A stretch of 64,000 nt of DNA from Diploptera punctata (Eukaryota > Arthropoda > Insecta > Blattodea > Blaberidae), in NCBI GenBank assembly GCA_030220185.1, contig JASPKZ010010186.1, positions 1 to 64,000 of the forward strand, read 5' to 3'. How positions within the stretch are numbered: position 1 is the first letter of the stretch; every line of letters begins with the position of its first letter. The position numbers and the translations under genes were made by a program. Shown piece after piece: positions 44,499-55,559 of this stretch. The notes beneath the pieces are model-generated. The model made no database searches, had not been told where the DNA came from, and saw only the letters and a program-made list of their open reading frames with translations.

Positions 44499-45194
44499 CT
44501 TCTTTATGAGTTCCAACGTTGTTCTTCCTTCACCCACCCTGTCTAGCACATCTTTATTTTTTCTTTTGTCTGTCCATTTTATACGTTCTATCCATCTCCA
44601 TATCTACATCTCATAAGCTTCCAGTCGCTTTTCCTCAATCCGTCATAATGTCCAAGTCTCTGAACCAATGCCACACTCCACACAAAACACTTCACTAGCT
44701 TCTTTCCTAATTCTTTAGCCAAAGGTCTGCAGAAAAAAATGCTTCTCTTCTTGTTAAAAGCTTCTATTGTCATTGCTATCCTCTGCTTTACTTCTCGACC
44801 GCAGTTCATGTTACTACTTACAGTACAACCGAAGTATATGAAGCTCTCCACATGCTCAATGGCCTCATTTTTAATGCTCGTGTTTATTTTCTTTGGTTTC
44901 CTTCCTATAATCATGACCTTCGTCTTATTTATATTTATCTTCATCCCATAATCCTCGCACTTGTCATTTAGCTCCATCAGCATGTTCCTAAGCTTCTGCT
45001 AGCAAAGTAATGTCATCAGCAAATCCTATGCACTTAATTCTTCTTCCTCCCATGTTTATGTCTCCCGTATTCCTGAAGCAGTTCTTCATTAGGTCTTCCA
45101 GGTAGATGTTAAAAAGAGTAGGTATAGAAGCATACATTTATTTTTATTAACATTTGTAACATTAAGAGAATTAGGTGAACTGAAATGGCAAAAA

Positions 45195-46360
45195 AAAAAA
45201 AACTCCATGGCGCGACAGGCCTAGACGATCTTTGGTCTACTTACCAGCTGCTGACCTCACATCTATATGTGTTAATCACAGAGGTAGACGATCATACAGC
45301 TAGTGTAGTGGTCAGCATGTCGAGTACCCTAGCCGGTAGAGCTGGTTTTCCCAACTGAGGCAGTATTTTTTGAATGGTTGTTGTCACTGAGGTTCACTAT
45401 TTTAATTGTAAATTGTCGATTGCCCTACCTCGCTAGCTAGTCGGTTCCTCTTGTTTCAATGTGAGCGCTGAGATTTCCATCTATAATCCATCATCATCGG
45501 AAGGAGAGTTGCGTGGGAACAGACAATAGTTAATTATTTAAATTACTTTATTTCTCTTCGCTGCCAACTTAAATGCATTTTACGCTGTATGAATAAAACT
45601 TTTCTGTTACGGGCCTTCGATATCTCAAACTTATGAGGACTAGAGCTATCAAATGATTTAGAAATTGGATAAATATTTTACTAAGTCCGTAATCGTTGTT
45701 CCGATACATTATTCAAACAATATAATTTAGACCTTCTCTCCACGAATTGTTAAGTGTAATTGAGTCGATTGTCCTCATGAATTTCGAATCGAAGACAGGA
45801 CTCTTTAATTCCATATATGGTTGTACTTCCTAACTCTTATTTTGATTGGTTAGAATTTTCAATCACATGTCTCCTAGGGGCATAATTGTATTTTGATTAA
45901 TCTCCCACCTATTTCTTAATTTCTTCTCACGGCTAGGGAGCGTGTTTACCAGTTTGGGCTTGCCGCGGTTGTAAATTTTGGAAGTTTGAAGTTTTCTCCC
46001 AATTTAGACCCAGCTTAAGAATTTCAGGTCTCTTCGCATTTAGGTTTCCCACCGCTGCTTGTGGCAAATTTTACCAATATATTTACTTAATTTACTTTGT
46101 ATACTATATTCAGTTCATTCCTTGTTTTTTTGATTAATAGTATTTATTAATCCGTATACTAAATTAGGGTCATATTTTATTCGCTACACAACCTGGAGCC
46201 GCAACTTATTGTAGCTACCCCAATTCCTCACAATGCTGGGTGGGCACCGATCCCATACCGGCTAATTTCCATGAGACAATTTATTCCACCATGGGAACTG
46301 GAACCAGTACAAGTCTGTGCCAGGGCATCTTGATTTAACTACTACGCTACTGCGTGGGGC
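45195..46360 (-). mobile_element. SINE2 split by a solo LTR
   Basis: The tail part is at 45195-45351 and the tRNA-like head part at 46193-46360, both minus. The solo LTR 45356-46188 separates them. Confidence 0.75.
45356..46188. mobile_element. Solo LTR D, copy 1
   Basis: Starts TGAGGCAGT, ends CGCTACA, and is flanked by CAAC at 45352-45355 and 46189-46192. It is homologous to 53471-54329. It contains TTTTGATTGGTTAGAA (inverted CCAAT). No internal region is adjacent. Confidence 0.75.
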
Positions 46361-46522
46361 AACTGAAATAGTAGAAATGTATTATATTTCACATTTTTAT
46401 AATCAAATAATCAGAAATAAGTTAAACATATTTGCAATAAATAAAACAAATAGGTGAACATAGTTATACATGATAGGAACATTTCAACAGAATGGACGAT
46501 AGTAGAATACAGTAATTCTGTC

Positions 46523-46628
46523 ATATAAACTGAAACGACGACGAGATATTGGACAACCAAGACTGAGACGAAATGAAATCTGAACAAGTCTTTCGGCTTA
46601 AACCATGGAAGGAAGAAGAAGAAGATAT
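46523..46628 (+). pseudogene. LINE B-like 3' end with (GAA)n tail
   Basis: LKRRRDIGQPRLRRNEI is followed by ACCATGGAAGGAAGAAGAAGAAG, which resembles the end at 25741-25790. 46361-46522 and 46629-46827 are unassigned. Confidence 0.5.
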
Positions 46629-46827
46629 TTGTGTATCTAGGCATGCTAGGAAATCGTTTCAGTAGCTTATGTCATAAATTTAAAAATATTAAAACTAGTA
46701 CCGATTCTTGAGATGTCAGTCCGTCTTCAGCAAAGTAAAATTCCATTAAATATTGAAGGCCTTTCATAACTTCAGCAGCCGAAGATGGAACAAACTCTAA
46801 AATGTCTATTTACAGTGTATATATATG

Positions 46828-47201
46828 TCCCGCGCCGTAGCCGAGTGGTTAAGGCAAGAAGCCTTGGCGTAAATCTATGGGAGTTGCACTAGTTGGAGTC
46901 ACCATGGGGAAAGAAATTTTATCCTGGAATTTCGGCCAGTATGGGACCGGTGCCCATCCAGCATCGTGAGGCATTTGGGTAGCTACAATACATCCAGTAT
47001 CGTGAGGCATTTGGGTAGCTACAACAAGTAGCGGCTCCAGGTTGAGGATATTAGCTATAACGACTGGGGTACGCATCATGCTGACCACATATCACCCCTA
47101 TACTGGCTATATGATCCTCTGCCTTTGTGATTAACACATGTGGATGTGAGGTATGCAGCCGGCTGGTAGGCCAAGGACCTTCTAGGCCTGTCGCGCTGGG
47201 A

Positions 47202-47208
<7 letters not shown>
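46828..47208 (+). mobile_element. SINE2, full length, with a 38-bp internal duplication
   Basis: The A box GCCGAGTGGTTAAGGC is at 46838; the B-box region is degenerate (AGTTGCACTAGTTGGAGTC). CATCCAG(C/T)ATCGTGAGGCA repeats at about 46958 and 46996. The tail ends at GGGAGTTTTT before a (TA)n run 47209-47260. Confidence 0.8.

Positions 47209-47260
<52 letters not shown>
47209..47260. repeat. (TA)n microsatellite
   Basis: About 26 units. Similar runs are at 49919-49951, 54403-54440, 55206-55246 and 59731-59752. Confidence 0.95.
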
Positions 47261-47277
47261 TGATTCTGTAAGAAAGG

Positions 47278-47608
47278 GAGTCCATCCATAGTAATTCTAC
47301 CCGAGGGCAGGTCCTTCACTGCAATAATAGCATTTTCATGTTATGCTTGCAGCTTTACTAGGGAATTGTAGGTGTGGTAGCTTCCCATTGATTTCCACAC
47401 CGGTGTAGGATGATGATGATGATGATGATGGTGATGGTCATATGATTTCGGGGACCGTTTTGGCCTTAAGGTTTTCCTGACATTTGTCTTATAGGTGAAG
47501 AAAAACCCCGATAAAAACCTCACCCAGAAAAACTGCCCCGACCTGGAATAGAACTCGGGCCCGCTGCGTGACAAGGCAGCACGCTACCTCGAGACCACAG
47601 CGGTGGAC
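47278..47608 (-). mobile_element. SINE1, full length
   Basis: On the minus strand it starts GTCCACCGCTGTGGTCTCG near 47608 and ends TATGGATGGA near 47278. The B box is altered (GAGTTCTATTCC). Confidence 0.85.
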
Positions 47609-47689
47609 AGAATGGGTGTAAGTGCAAACATATCAAATTTTATTTTTTAAAGGATTTTAGGGTTAATAAATTATATATTCAAGCCACTG

Positions 47690-48100
47690 TTAGTGCTAAA
47701 ACATTCAAGGCTAAAAGTGTATAAAAAAACTGGCTCTTCCAACTCTTTTATACTGTAGCGAAGTATGGACATGGAAACAGAAGATTATTCAGAAACGCAT
47801 ATCTGCTGAAATGACATACCTTCGGGAGACTGCTGGATGCACACTACTAGATCACAAAAAAAAAAAATTCTTTTAGAAGAATTACATATGGAACCTTCAG
47901 AAAACAAAATTTCTGATTATAAGTCAGGATGGATGCAACATGTTAATCGAATGGAAGATCACAGGATTCCCAAAAGAAACGTCAAGCTATCAATCTGCAG
48001 GAAGAAGAAGACCAGGACATCCACTCGAAATACATTTTGATGGTGTTTCTCTTGAGGCCGAAGCAGGTCAACAAATGGTCTACATTCGTGAATGTACTAT
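47690..48100 (+). pseudogene. LINE B 3' end
   Basis: The plus strand reads LALPTLLYCSEVWTWKQK, EMTYLRETAGCTLLDHK and GRRRPGHPLEIHFDGV with frameshifts, the LINE B C-terminal pattern. The 3' end abuts M2 copy 2 with a GATGATGAT run. Confidence 0.7.
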
Positions 48101-49385
48101 GATGATGATTCTGTAAGAGCGCGCAAAGAAATTAACATGGCATCGGAGATGTTGCATTGAACAATTTGAGATAGTGAACGTATTGTCCGAAAAGCCAACG
48201 TAAGGAGATCTAAGGGAGTAAACTCGTCTTTCACATTATTATCTAGCATTTTTATTTACATTATTTATCAGTTAATTGCATGAACCATCACATACACAAT
48301 TAACACATCATTTTGTTTCTTACGACAGTTGCTCAAACTGACGGCCATCTACCTCAATGCAAGATTCTGCCGCCTCCCGGCAAATATCCTTGGTGTGTAT
48401 TGAATCACATCACAGGCGACTACAATCCTGGCAGCTAATTCCAAGTCCGTTTACACTGGAGTCTCAAACACAAGTGATTTTAGATATCCCCATAGGAAAT
48501 AATCAAGGGGAATCAGGTCATATCCTGTATCATGACTTCCTAGTCACCAGGCTCTTCCTTGCAGGAACTAAAAGATGTAGTACATGTAAATAAACAGCTC
48601 AGTACATGTATACTTTTACGTATGTTAGTTGTAAATTATCTGGAAAACTGTAATGCTATACCTTATCCGCTTTTAGAGTGATCCTAACATAAACAAACGC
48701 CAATTGTATCCTTCTACCATTCGCGCTACAGTTACTGTCACATTGACAGGGAACACGCGTGAAGTACATAAGACATGTGATCGTCGAATGGGGTAGATTA
48801 CAAGAAAGCTGGTGAGATTTTTCACTGAACTTGTGAAACATATTTGAAATAACTGTCTTTTGACCACTAGTAAAAGTTTGTCAGACTTGGGTTTTAAAAA
48901 TTTAGATGGCAACTCAGCAACAGAAGAATCGACACCTTCAGCCATTTTGTTGCCGTCAGAATTGACTGAAGCATGGCTCAAATGCATCATCCATATGCAA
49001 TAAACTATTTTCCGTTGTAGTTACTGATTAGGTATATTTTAGAATATATTATATATTTTGAATATTATTTTCATTCACGAAGAATAACAAGTAATGGGGC
49101 ACATTTTTATTTTAATGGAGGGAACTACTTTTTAGCACACTTTTTGCTTTTACATCGGATGGCGGCGTTCATAACTAATTAAAATCGAGCAGGTCACATG
49201 GTTTTGTTTTTATGAGGATAACTTTAAGAGGGAATAGCCTTTAGATAATGTGATAGACAATTATTTCACTTCCATATCACCTTAAGCTGGCTTTTCGGAC
49301 CGTAGGTTCCCTACCTCTTATTGTTCTGTGGAGCATTCACTATGCCCTGTTTAACGTTTTCAAGCTCTTGCAGAATCAATCTGTG
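48101..49385 (-). mobile_element. Mariner-like element M2, copy 2
   Basis: Inverted ends of about 120 bp (GATTCTGTAAGAGC at 48107; inverted at 49360-49380) match copy 1. The C-terminal transposase remnant is on the minus strand at 48280-48590 (DYFLWGYLKSLVFE-like with frameshifts). A 540-bp central part, 48665-49205, has no counterpart in copy 1. Confidence 0.7.
48673..48990 (-). CDS. Unrecognised 105-codon frame inside M2 copy 2
   Basis: The frame begins MMHLSHASVNSDGNKMAEGV and has no motif I recognise. It lies in the 540-bp segment absent from copy 1. It could be ancestral interior sequence, a captured host fragment, or chance. Confidence 0.25.
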   Translation of the reverse strand: MMHLSHASVNSDGNKMAEGVDSSVAELPSKFLKPKSDKLLLVVKRQLFQICFTSSVKNLTSFLVIYPIRRSHVLCTSRVFPVNVTVTVARMVEGYNWRLFMLGSL

Positions 49386-49916
49386 TGTTATACATATATA
49401 TTTACCCTGGACAGTATTCTATATATATATATATTTCTCATCTCCGTATCCATCTAATGTTGTGGACGACAATAAATTTGGATGCACATGAAAACGTCAC
49501 AAAGTAGATTTAGAAGCCTCCTCGCAGCAGTTTTATAGAGTATTGGATACGTGTTTACTGCTGAACCGTATTGTACTTCGTGAGAGTGTTGCAATTCTCG
49601 TGTATTCGTCTAGAAAGGTAATTCTGGAAAATTGGATTTAGCGAAATGCTGATTTCTTATGGTTTTATAAAAACTTGTCACCATTTCACGAGGACATGTA
49701 GATTCGTAATTAACAGTCAAATGCATCGGTAGCCTGTACTAATTCCGAGCTAAGTTCCAGTTGTAATGTAAACGATCCATTTTCATTGGTCAAATAAAGG
49801 ATTTACCTTTAATCGTGTCAGAAAATATAGTTCGTTTACACTCGAAGTAAAGAAAATAAAAATTATGACTATGTATTATCTAGCAAATATCTGTATAAGT
49901 TATATGGAAGAATCAT

Positions 49917-49956
<40 letters not shown>

Positions 49957-50054
49957 TTTAATAACCACTGTTTATTCATACGCATGCGCAATGCAGACTA
50001 TGTTAGAATATCGGTTGTTTCAAAATTGCTGCTTCTGTAGAATTTCTGAAACAT

Positions 50055-50270
50055 CGGAAAGGAAAACACTTGAAAAGAGGAGAGAAACAAATTATTTTGA
50101 ACGTTTTCAGACAGTTTAGTAAATATATTCCACGTTAGATATTGCAGATGTGGTGAGAATGACAGTAGAATTTACAGGCAGGTCAGCATGGAGCATAAAT
50201 TCTGCTCGTAATGAAATTGTACCGGCAAATAAAGAATATTTGTCGACATAATGAAAAAAAAAATAATAAA
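50055..50270 (+). pseudogene. Transposase N-terminal HTH fragment (Tc1/mariner superfamily)
   Basis: RGEKQIILNVFRQF then, after a frameshift, ADVVRMTVEFTGRSAWSINS and RNEIVPANKEY resemble the N-terminal helix-turn-helix of insect IS630/mariner-type transposases. Nothing downstream matches. 49386-50054 is otherwise unassigned, apart from a (TA)n run. Confidence 0.45.
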
Positions 50271-50501
50271 ACGTCTGGTTAGGTAGGCTGATGTATCATT
50301 TTTTGCTATAATTTTTTGTCATAAGTAAATAAGACATTGAGGAATTTCCTAGTTATTGATACCATCTTATCTTGTATTCTGTCTTATTTCCCCGTAAAAA
50401 AAACTGTTACCTAAGAACAACTTTTGTTAACAGATCAGTACATAATTCAGTCATATGGCGGTTAAAAGTAGCACCTAGTTTCCCCTAGTAGACGGAGTCT
50501 A

Positions 50502-50812
50502 TCCATTCGCCTAAGAAGATGAGGTGCACTCGCCGGCTGTTAAATGACCTTCAACTCAGAAGATGAGGTACACTCGCATAACTCTGCCTGTTATATATTT
50601 CGCAATAGTTTGTACATCCCTTGGCAGGGTAGATCTTTTGTTACCATTTATGAATAGTAGATTAATGTGTTTTGGCCTTCATCCTTATTGAGATCTCAAG
50701 TACCGTTATCTTTTGTTCGTTTTGAATGTCTTAAAACAGACAATATAATTTACGGTGATTTAAATTCGGTTTCTAGGGAAATGCATTGAAGATTTAAACC
50801 GAAGCGAATGGG
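50502..50812. mobile_element. TTAA MITE, copy 2 (decayed)
   Basis: The right end GCGAATGGG is followed by TTAA (50813-50816); the left end CCATTCGCC lacks the TTAA. The interior matches 42376-42645 in inverse orientation (GTACATCCCTTGGCA, TTCATTTTGAA-like segments). Confidence 0.65.
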
Positions 50813-51529
50813 TTAAGAAGGTTTGTTTCCACAAGGGAACTGTCAATCATTGCATACCGAAACCTACATGAAATTTTTCTCAGAGAAGCGTTGTGATTTA
50901 GACCTTCCAATAACTTGTCAAAAAAAAAAAAAACTGCAAGGCGCAGAAATCGAAGCCAGAATCCAGTAATGTGAACCCATTGTACGATGCAGATGTAGTC
51001 TCTGCAATGATTAAAGGGGTGGGGGCAGAGTGAAGCGGGATGCGGCGCAGACAGCAGGTAGTGAGCGTTATCCATTCTACCAATTCAGGTATTGTATTAC
51101 TTCCCTATAGTTTAAATGAGAAATTTGGCGCTGAATTTTAGTGAATTGCAATTAAAAGGCAGATTTTTTTTTTGGACACGGCCTTTGTGCATCACAACAT
51201 TTCTTCATTCGTTTTGGGAATTTTACTCATCATTGAGGGTTTTCTCTAATCATTCTTAATGATCAGGAAAAGTACCTTAATTGGTTGGGAAATGAGGTAT
51301 ACTACACACAAAACCATTGCGTCTGTATTCTGTTCACTCTCACATGTACCGCAGCTGCGCACTAGGCTACGTTGCTGTCTTGCGCCGTAACGTCGCATGC
51401 ATATCCAGTTTCAGTTAACTTGCACTCACTATATAGAACACTACAATGCCATCCAAGGCAATTTCACTGTTAATGATTAACATGAGTTTTAAAAAAATAC
51501 ATCAATGACTACAGACTTATAGAATATCA

Positions 51530-51895
51530 GTTTGTAACAAACATTTACAAATTTCTCTTGGTTAAAGATCTCCATCTTTCTCTGTCCTCTATGTCTTCAT
51601 CCGTTACACCAAATTTCCTCATTGAATTCTGAATGTTATTCTTCCAGATTATTCTTGGTCTTCCTTTTCTGCTCCTTCTTTCAATTTTCCACGCATAGAC
51701 GGCCTTTGGTAGTCTTTCATCCTGGATTCTTCTTACGTGTTCATACCATTTTAGCCTTCTGCGTTCAATCTCATGTATTATACTTCCTTCTGCATTCATC
51801 CATTTTCTAATTTCTGTATTTCTACTTCTTTTCAGTCGAGATTTTATGGCAGCTCTTCTCCAAATATCAATTTATACTGCAGTTATTCTGTTGGG
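51530..51895 (-). pseudogene. LINE D-like 3' coding end
   Basis: Minus strand: RRLKWYEHVRRIQDERLPKA, RRSRKGRPRIIWKNNIQ and EDIEDRERWRSLTKRNL before a stop. The RT core is missing. 50817-51529 holds only an unassigned AT-rich stretch and a short SINE2-tail-related end at 51090-51160. Confidence 0.65.
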
Positions 51896-51924
51896 GCATG
51901 TTATTGTATCATTGTCGAAGTAAA

Positions 51925-52195
51925 CGTAAAGTGATCTCACTACAGGCCTCAGTAGGCCCTTGGGGTAGTAGGAGGTTAAGGCTCCCACTTTTTTTGGACA
52001 ATAAGCACTTGATTTCAGTCGGGTTGTCGTGACGGCCGCCTTTACCCCCAGAACAAGCGTCTGTTACTCATTTCCGTTAGAGGCTGAATCGACTCCAAGA
52101 CCACAGTGCCGCCAGAAGGTTTGGGTCAATTTAAAAATCCTGATCTCACTGGGACTCGAACCCTTGACCTTTCGGCTTGTAGCGCAGTGCAGTGT
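51925..52195 (-). mobile_element. SINE4
   Basis: On the minus strand it has the B box GGTTCGAGTCC (about 52155), AAATTGACCCAAACC, the TTACGGAAATG-type body, and CCTACTACCCCAAGGG near the 3' end. It is slightly 5'-truncated. Confidence 0.8.
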
Positions 52196-52399
52196 CATTG
52201 TCATTGTGTCGTTATAGTACAACATTTCTCTGGAAGAAAATTTGAATTAGGTTTCGGTATGCAATAGTTTGTTTTCGTTATCAGTACAACTGGAACATAG
52301 CTCGGAATTAGTACAGCAATACAGCTCTGATTAATGAAATCGTCTAGTTCGGTAACCTCGGCCGTTAAAAGAGTAGAGGGTGAGTTTTACTTAACTCAT

Positions 52400-52745
52400 C
52401 ATCATCATCATCTTAAGGCACGAAAACTTCAAAAGTGAAAGTTTTGGCCTCCTCAACAATCCTCCTCCATGACAATCTGTCTCTTGCCATATTCAAATTA
52501 TTCACTTTCATTTTCCTTAGATCGTTCATTGTTGTCATCCTCCCATCTGATCTTCGGTCCTCCTACAGCTCTGCCTCCTATAGGTTTCCATTTGTAGAGT
52601 TTTTTGACCAGTCTCTGATCATCCATTCTTATCAAATGTCCAAGCCAACCAATTCTGAGAGATCTTATATGGTTTACTATACTTAACTCATCAGTCTCCT
52701 TATTCAGCACTTGTCTGTCGAAGCCTTCTGCTGAGGTAAAATCTT
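52400..52745 (-). pseudogene. LINE D-like 3' coding end with (GAT)n tail
   Basis: Minus strand: IRSLRIGWLGHLIRMDDQRL, KKLYKWKPIGGRAVGGPKIR. A (GAT)n tail (52397-52411) marks the 3' end. Confidence 0.65.
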
Positions 52746-53090
52746 ACCTCTGGGCTCATAAATCCATCAGCATTACGCTGCAGTTGAAACATAACCAAAG
52801 CTTCTCGTAATCATTGTTTAGACCAGGTTTTCTGTAGTTTTTCCTTGTCGTAAAGAAAATCCTGCAACATTTCGTCGAAGCCATAGGTGTTTTTTTTTAA
52901 TTGTAGATGTACAGGCTCTATGCTAGTTCCGAACTAAGTTCCAGTTGTAGTGTAAATAAACTTGCAAACACACACATGTTATATATCAAAGTGATTCAGA
53001 AATATGGCTATACGTTTGATCGCATTTTGTGACGAAAATATTATTATTGAAGGAAATATGATGTTATCATTGGAAAGGGAATCCTTCAAA

Positions 53091-53402
53091 TTACAACAAT
53101 AGAACAAAACAAAGAAATCGCTGCACACGTGCAACTTGGCGGGTTGATTTTTGTGGGCTAGCGTCGAACGCCTCCACAATTCTCTTCGTTGTTTTTGCTT
53201 CCGTGCTAATGCGAGGCCTTCCAGGAGGTTTAGTTTTCTGCATCCTTCCCGTTTCCAGCAGTCGTTTTCTCCACTTCCCCACAGTCGACGGCTGCAATGC
53301 TACGTTAAACTCATGTCTTGCCCGTCTTGCGGCCTCACGATCATTAGCATACGTTATTGCCCATGCAGCAATTGTAATTTGCTGTTGCATATTCAGAGCC
53401 AT
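53091..53402 (-). pseudogene. M3 transposase N-terminal HTH region
   Basis: 103 codons: QQQITIAAWAITYANDREAA, a helix-turn-helix (LQPSTVGKWRKRLLETGRM), a GRP-type hook (KPPGRPRISTEAK) and a second HTH start (IVEAFDASPQKSTRQVAR). After that it runs into non-homologous sequence and the TIR, so the whole catalytic domain is deleted. Confidence 0.7.
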
Positions 53403-53470
53403 TTTGACTAATGACGTAAGTTCTACACTGTTTTGTTTTATTCCATTTTTGTAATTTGAATAATTGTCTT

Positions 53471-54329
53471 TGGGGCAGTAAGTTTATATGGCTGATAATC
53501 TTACTTTAGTTCCACTTGATTTAATTGTGAATTTACTTGCCCTTCCTCGGTAGCTAGTCGGTTCCTGTTTCAGGGTGAGCGCTGAGAATCCTATCTACAA
53601 CGGGTTCGGAAGGAGAATTGCGTGGGAACAGACAATCACTAATTATTTGAATTATTTTATTTAATTAATCTCTGCCAATTTAAATGCACGTTACACAGTG
53701 AAAATAAAACTTTTCCGTCCCTGGCCTTCGATATTTCGCTAATGAGGACTAGCAAATGACTTATGATTTCGGGAGATTTTCCCTAAGTCCATAATCGTTG
53801 TTACAAGATATTTTTTTACTATACAATCAAGATCTTCTTCCTTCTAAGTGTCGAGTATATGTGTAAGTGTATTAAATTTTGTCCTCATGAGTTCCGTATC
53901 GAAGTCAGGACCAATTATTCCCATATATGGTCTATACCCTAACTCTCATTTTGATTGGTTAGAATATTTAACCACATGTCCTCCAAGGGCGTAACTATTT
54001 TATTTAAACCACCACCTACCTTTTGATTTTATTCTCACGGCTATGGAGCGTGTTTGCCAGCTTGGGCTCTCCGCGATTGTAAATTTGGAGTCTGACATTT
54101 CTCCCAAACGTGATTTTTGAAGCTAGACCCAGATTAAGGATTTCAGGTCTAATTTGAGGAGTTACATATTTATGACCTCTTTTACTTAGGGTTTCAACCG
54201 CTTCTTGTGAGAACTATTTACCAATATGAAACTTAATTTATTTTTAACTATATTCTGTTCCTTCATTATTTATGCATTTCTTATATTCCTTAATCACTAT
54301 TATATTAGGGTCGTATCATATTCGTCACA
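53471..54329. mobile_element. Solo LTR D, copy 2
   Basis: Starts TGGGGCAGT, ends CGTCACA, flanked by TCTT at 53467-53470 and 54330-54333. Co-linear with 45356-46188, including GCGTGGGAACAGACAAT and TTTTGATTGGTTAGAA. Confidence 0.75.
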
Positions 54330-54403
54330 TCTTTCCAATGGTAATCGTAATATTTTCATCACACAACGCGATCAAACGTATAGCCATATTTATGATTCAC
54401 CCC

Positions 54404-54442
<39 letters not shown>

Positions 54443-54473
54443 CACACACACGCATATATATGTTATATATTTG

Positions 54474-54540
54474 CTTGGTAGCGTAATTGATAGCACACTG
54501 AAATAATCAATTCAGAAGTCTGGGTTCAAATCCCGTCCAA
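54474..54540 (+). pseudogene. tRNA-like sequence, copy 1
   Basis: It has a D arm (AGCGTAATTGATAGCAC), anticodon stem CTGAA/TTCAG with an 8-nt loop, and T arm CTGGG-TTCAAAT-CCCGT. CTTGG/CCAAT gives a weak acceptor. It is a degenerate relative of the next entry. Confidence 0.45.
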
Positions 54541-54787
54541 TCATTTATTCTTTATTATATCATATTTAATGCCCTGCATTGCTACAAATGTGCGAAAACA
54601 TTTATATTATACTAGTGTAAATAAAGATAGCATCACTGCTATAATGTCAAATGTATTATATTTAATTTGCTTATGTTGTTGATGGGATCAACTAGATGGC
54701 AGTTGGAGTCAGGACGTTCCCACGCTGCCTTTCGTAATAGAGTATATATCATATTATATCTATATATAAATGTTTGTACCTGATTTG

Positions 54788-54854
54788 CTTGGTTGCGTAA
54801 TTGCTAGCGCACTGGAATATCAATCCAGAGGTCCGGGTTCAAATTCCGTCCAAG
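54788..54854 (+). tRNA. tRNA-like sequence, copy 2 (probably a SINE head)
   Basis: A cloverleaf can be drawn: acceptor CTTGG/CCAAG, D stem TGCG/CGCA, anticodon stem CTGGA/TCCAG with loop ATATCAA (anticodon ATC), and T loop TTCAAAT with one mismatched stem pair. The A34 Asp-type anticodon and lack of a full 7-bp acceptor make a functional gene doubtful. A related copy with a similar AT-rich 3' flank favours a SINE or duplicated pseudogene. Confidence 0.35.
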
Positions 54855-54885
54855 TATTTATTTTTCTTATTATATAATACATATG

Positions 54886-55195
54886 TCCACCGCTGTAGTC
54901 TCGACGTAGCGTGCTGCCTTGTCACGCAGCTGACCCGGATTCGATTTTCGGTAGGGACAGGTTTTTGGGCGAGGTTTTTTTCGGTTTTTTCTCACCTGTA
55001 AGACAAATGCCAGGAAGCTTAGGGCCCAACGGACCCCGAAAATCATCCGGCCATCATCATCATCATCATTATCCTCATCATTATCATAATCATCCTTCAC
55101 CGGTGTGGAAAGCAACGGGAAGCTATCACATCTACAATTCCCTAGTAAAGCTGCAAGTGCAGTGAAAGACCTGCCCTCGGGCAGAATTACTGTGG
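54886..55195 (+). mobile_element. SINE1, full length
   Basis: Head GTCCACCGCTGTAGTCTCG, B box-like ATTCGATTTTCGG, a (ATC)n tract, and the GGCAGAATTACTGTGGAA end. Confidence 0.85.
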
Positions 55196-55201
55196 AATGT
55201 A

Positions 55202-55249
<48 letters not shown>

Positions 55250-55250
<1 letters not shown>

Positions 55251-55540
55251 TCCACCGCTGTGGTCTCGAGGTAGCGTGCTGCCTTGTCACGCAGCGGGCG
55301 GGGGTTCGATTCCCGGTAGGAACAGTCTCCTGACCGATGTTTTTTCGGGGTTTTTCCTCACCTGTAAGACAAAGGTCCGGAAGCTTAGGACCCAACGGTT
55401 CCCGAAAATCATCTGGCCAGGAACGGGAAGCTACCACACCTATTATTCCCTTGTAAAACTAAGCATAGCGTGAAAATGCTATGATTGTAGTGAAAGACCT
55501 GTCCTCGGGTAGAATTACTATGGATGGATGGATATATATG
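55250..55540 (+). mobile_element. SINE1, with a central deletion
   Basis: The head and B box GGTTCGATTCCCGG are intact. The (ATC)n and CACCGGTGTGGAAAGC part is missing (joined near 55418). The end is GGATGGATGGAT. Confidence 0.85.
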
Positions 55541-55559
55541 TTCTTGTAAGCCACTGTTT

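Larger units (their letters stand above)
43965..45130 (-). pseudogene. LINE F RT palm-to-C-terminus, split by two insertions
   Basis: Minus-strand reading: FADDITLLAE (RT active site, about 45010-45040), then MLMELNDKCEDYGMKININK and FGCTVSSNMNCGREVKQRI to 44588, then RNCLLTDVLEGMVNGKKVK near 44340-44395. The end, KGLLLGRTLR, is near 43985-44015. It is the palm, thumb and tail of an RTE-like LINE, with stops and frameshifts. LINE A 3' end (44420-44498) and SINE4 (44068-44270) are inserted in it. Confidence 0.7.
52987..54404 (-). mobile_element. Mariner-like derivative M3, split by a solo LTR
   Basis: The ends are inverted over about 70 bp (C(A/G)(A/G)(A/G)GTGA(A/T)TCA, AATATGGCTATACGTTTGAT), left 52987 and right ending 54404 beside TA. 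Without the solo LTR it is about 555 bp, and it keeps only the N-terminal transposase. Confidence 0.75.

Noticed and set aside
47076..47285. Frames with poly-(Tyr-Ile) (also near 18.3, 54.4 and 55.2 kb)
   Set aside because: Translations of TA and CA microsatellites joined to SINE sequence.
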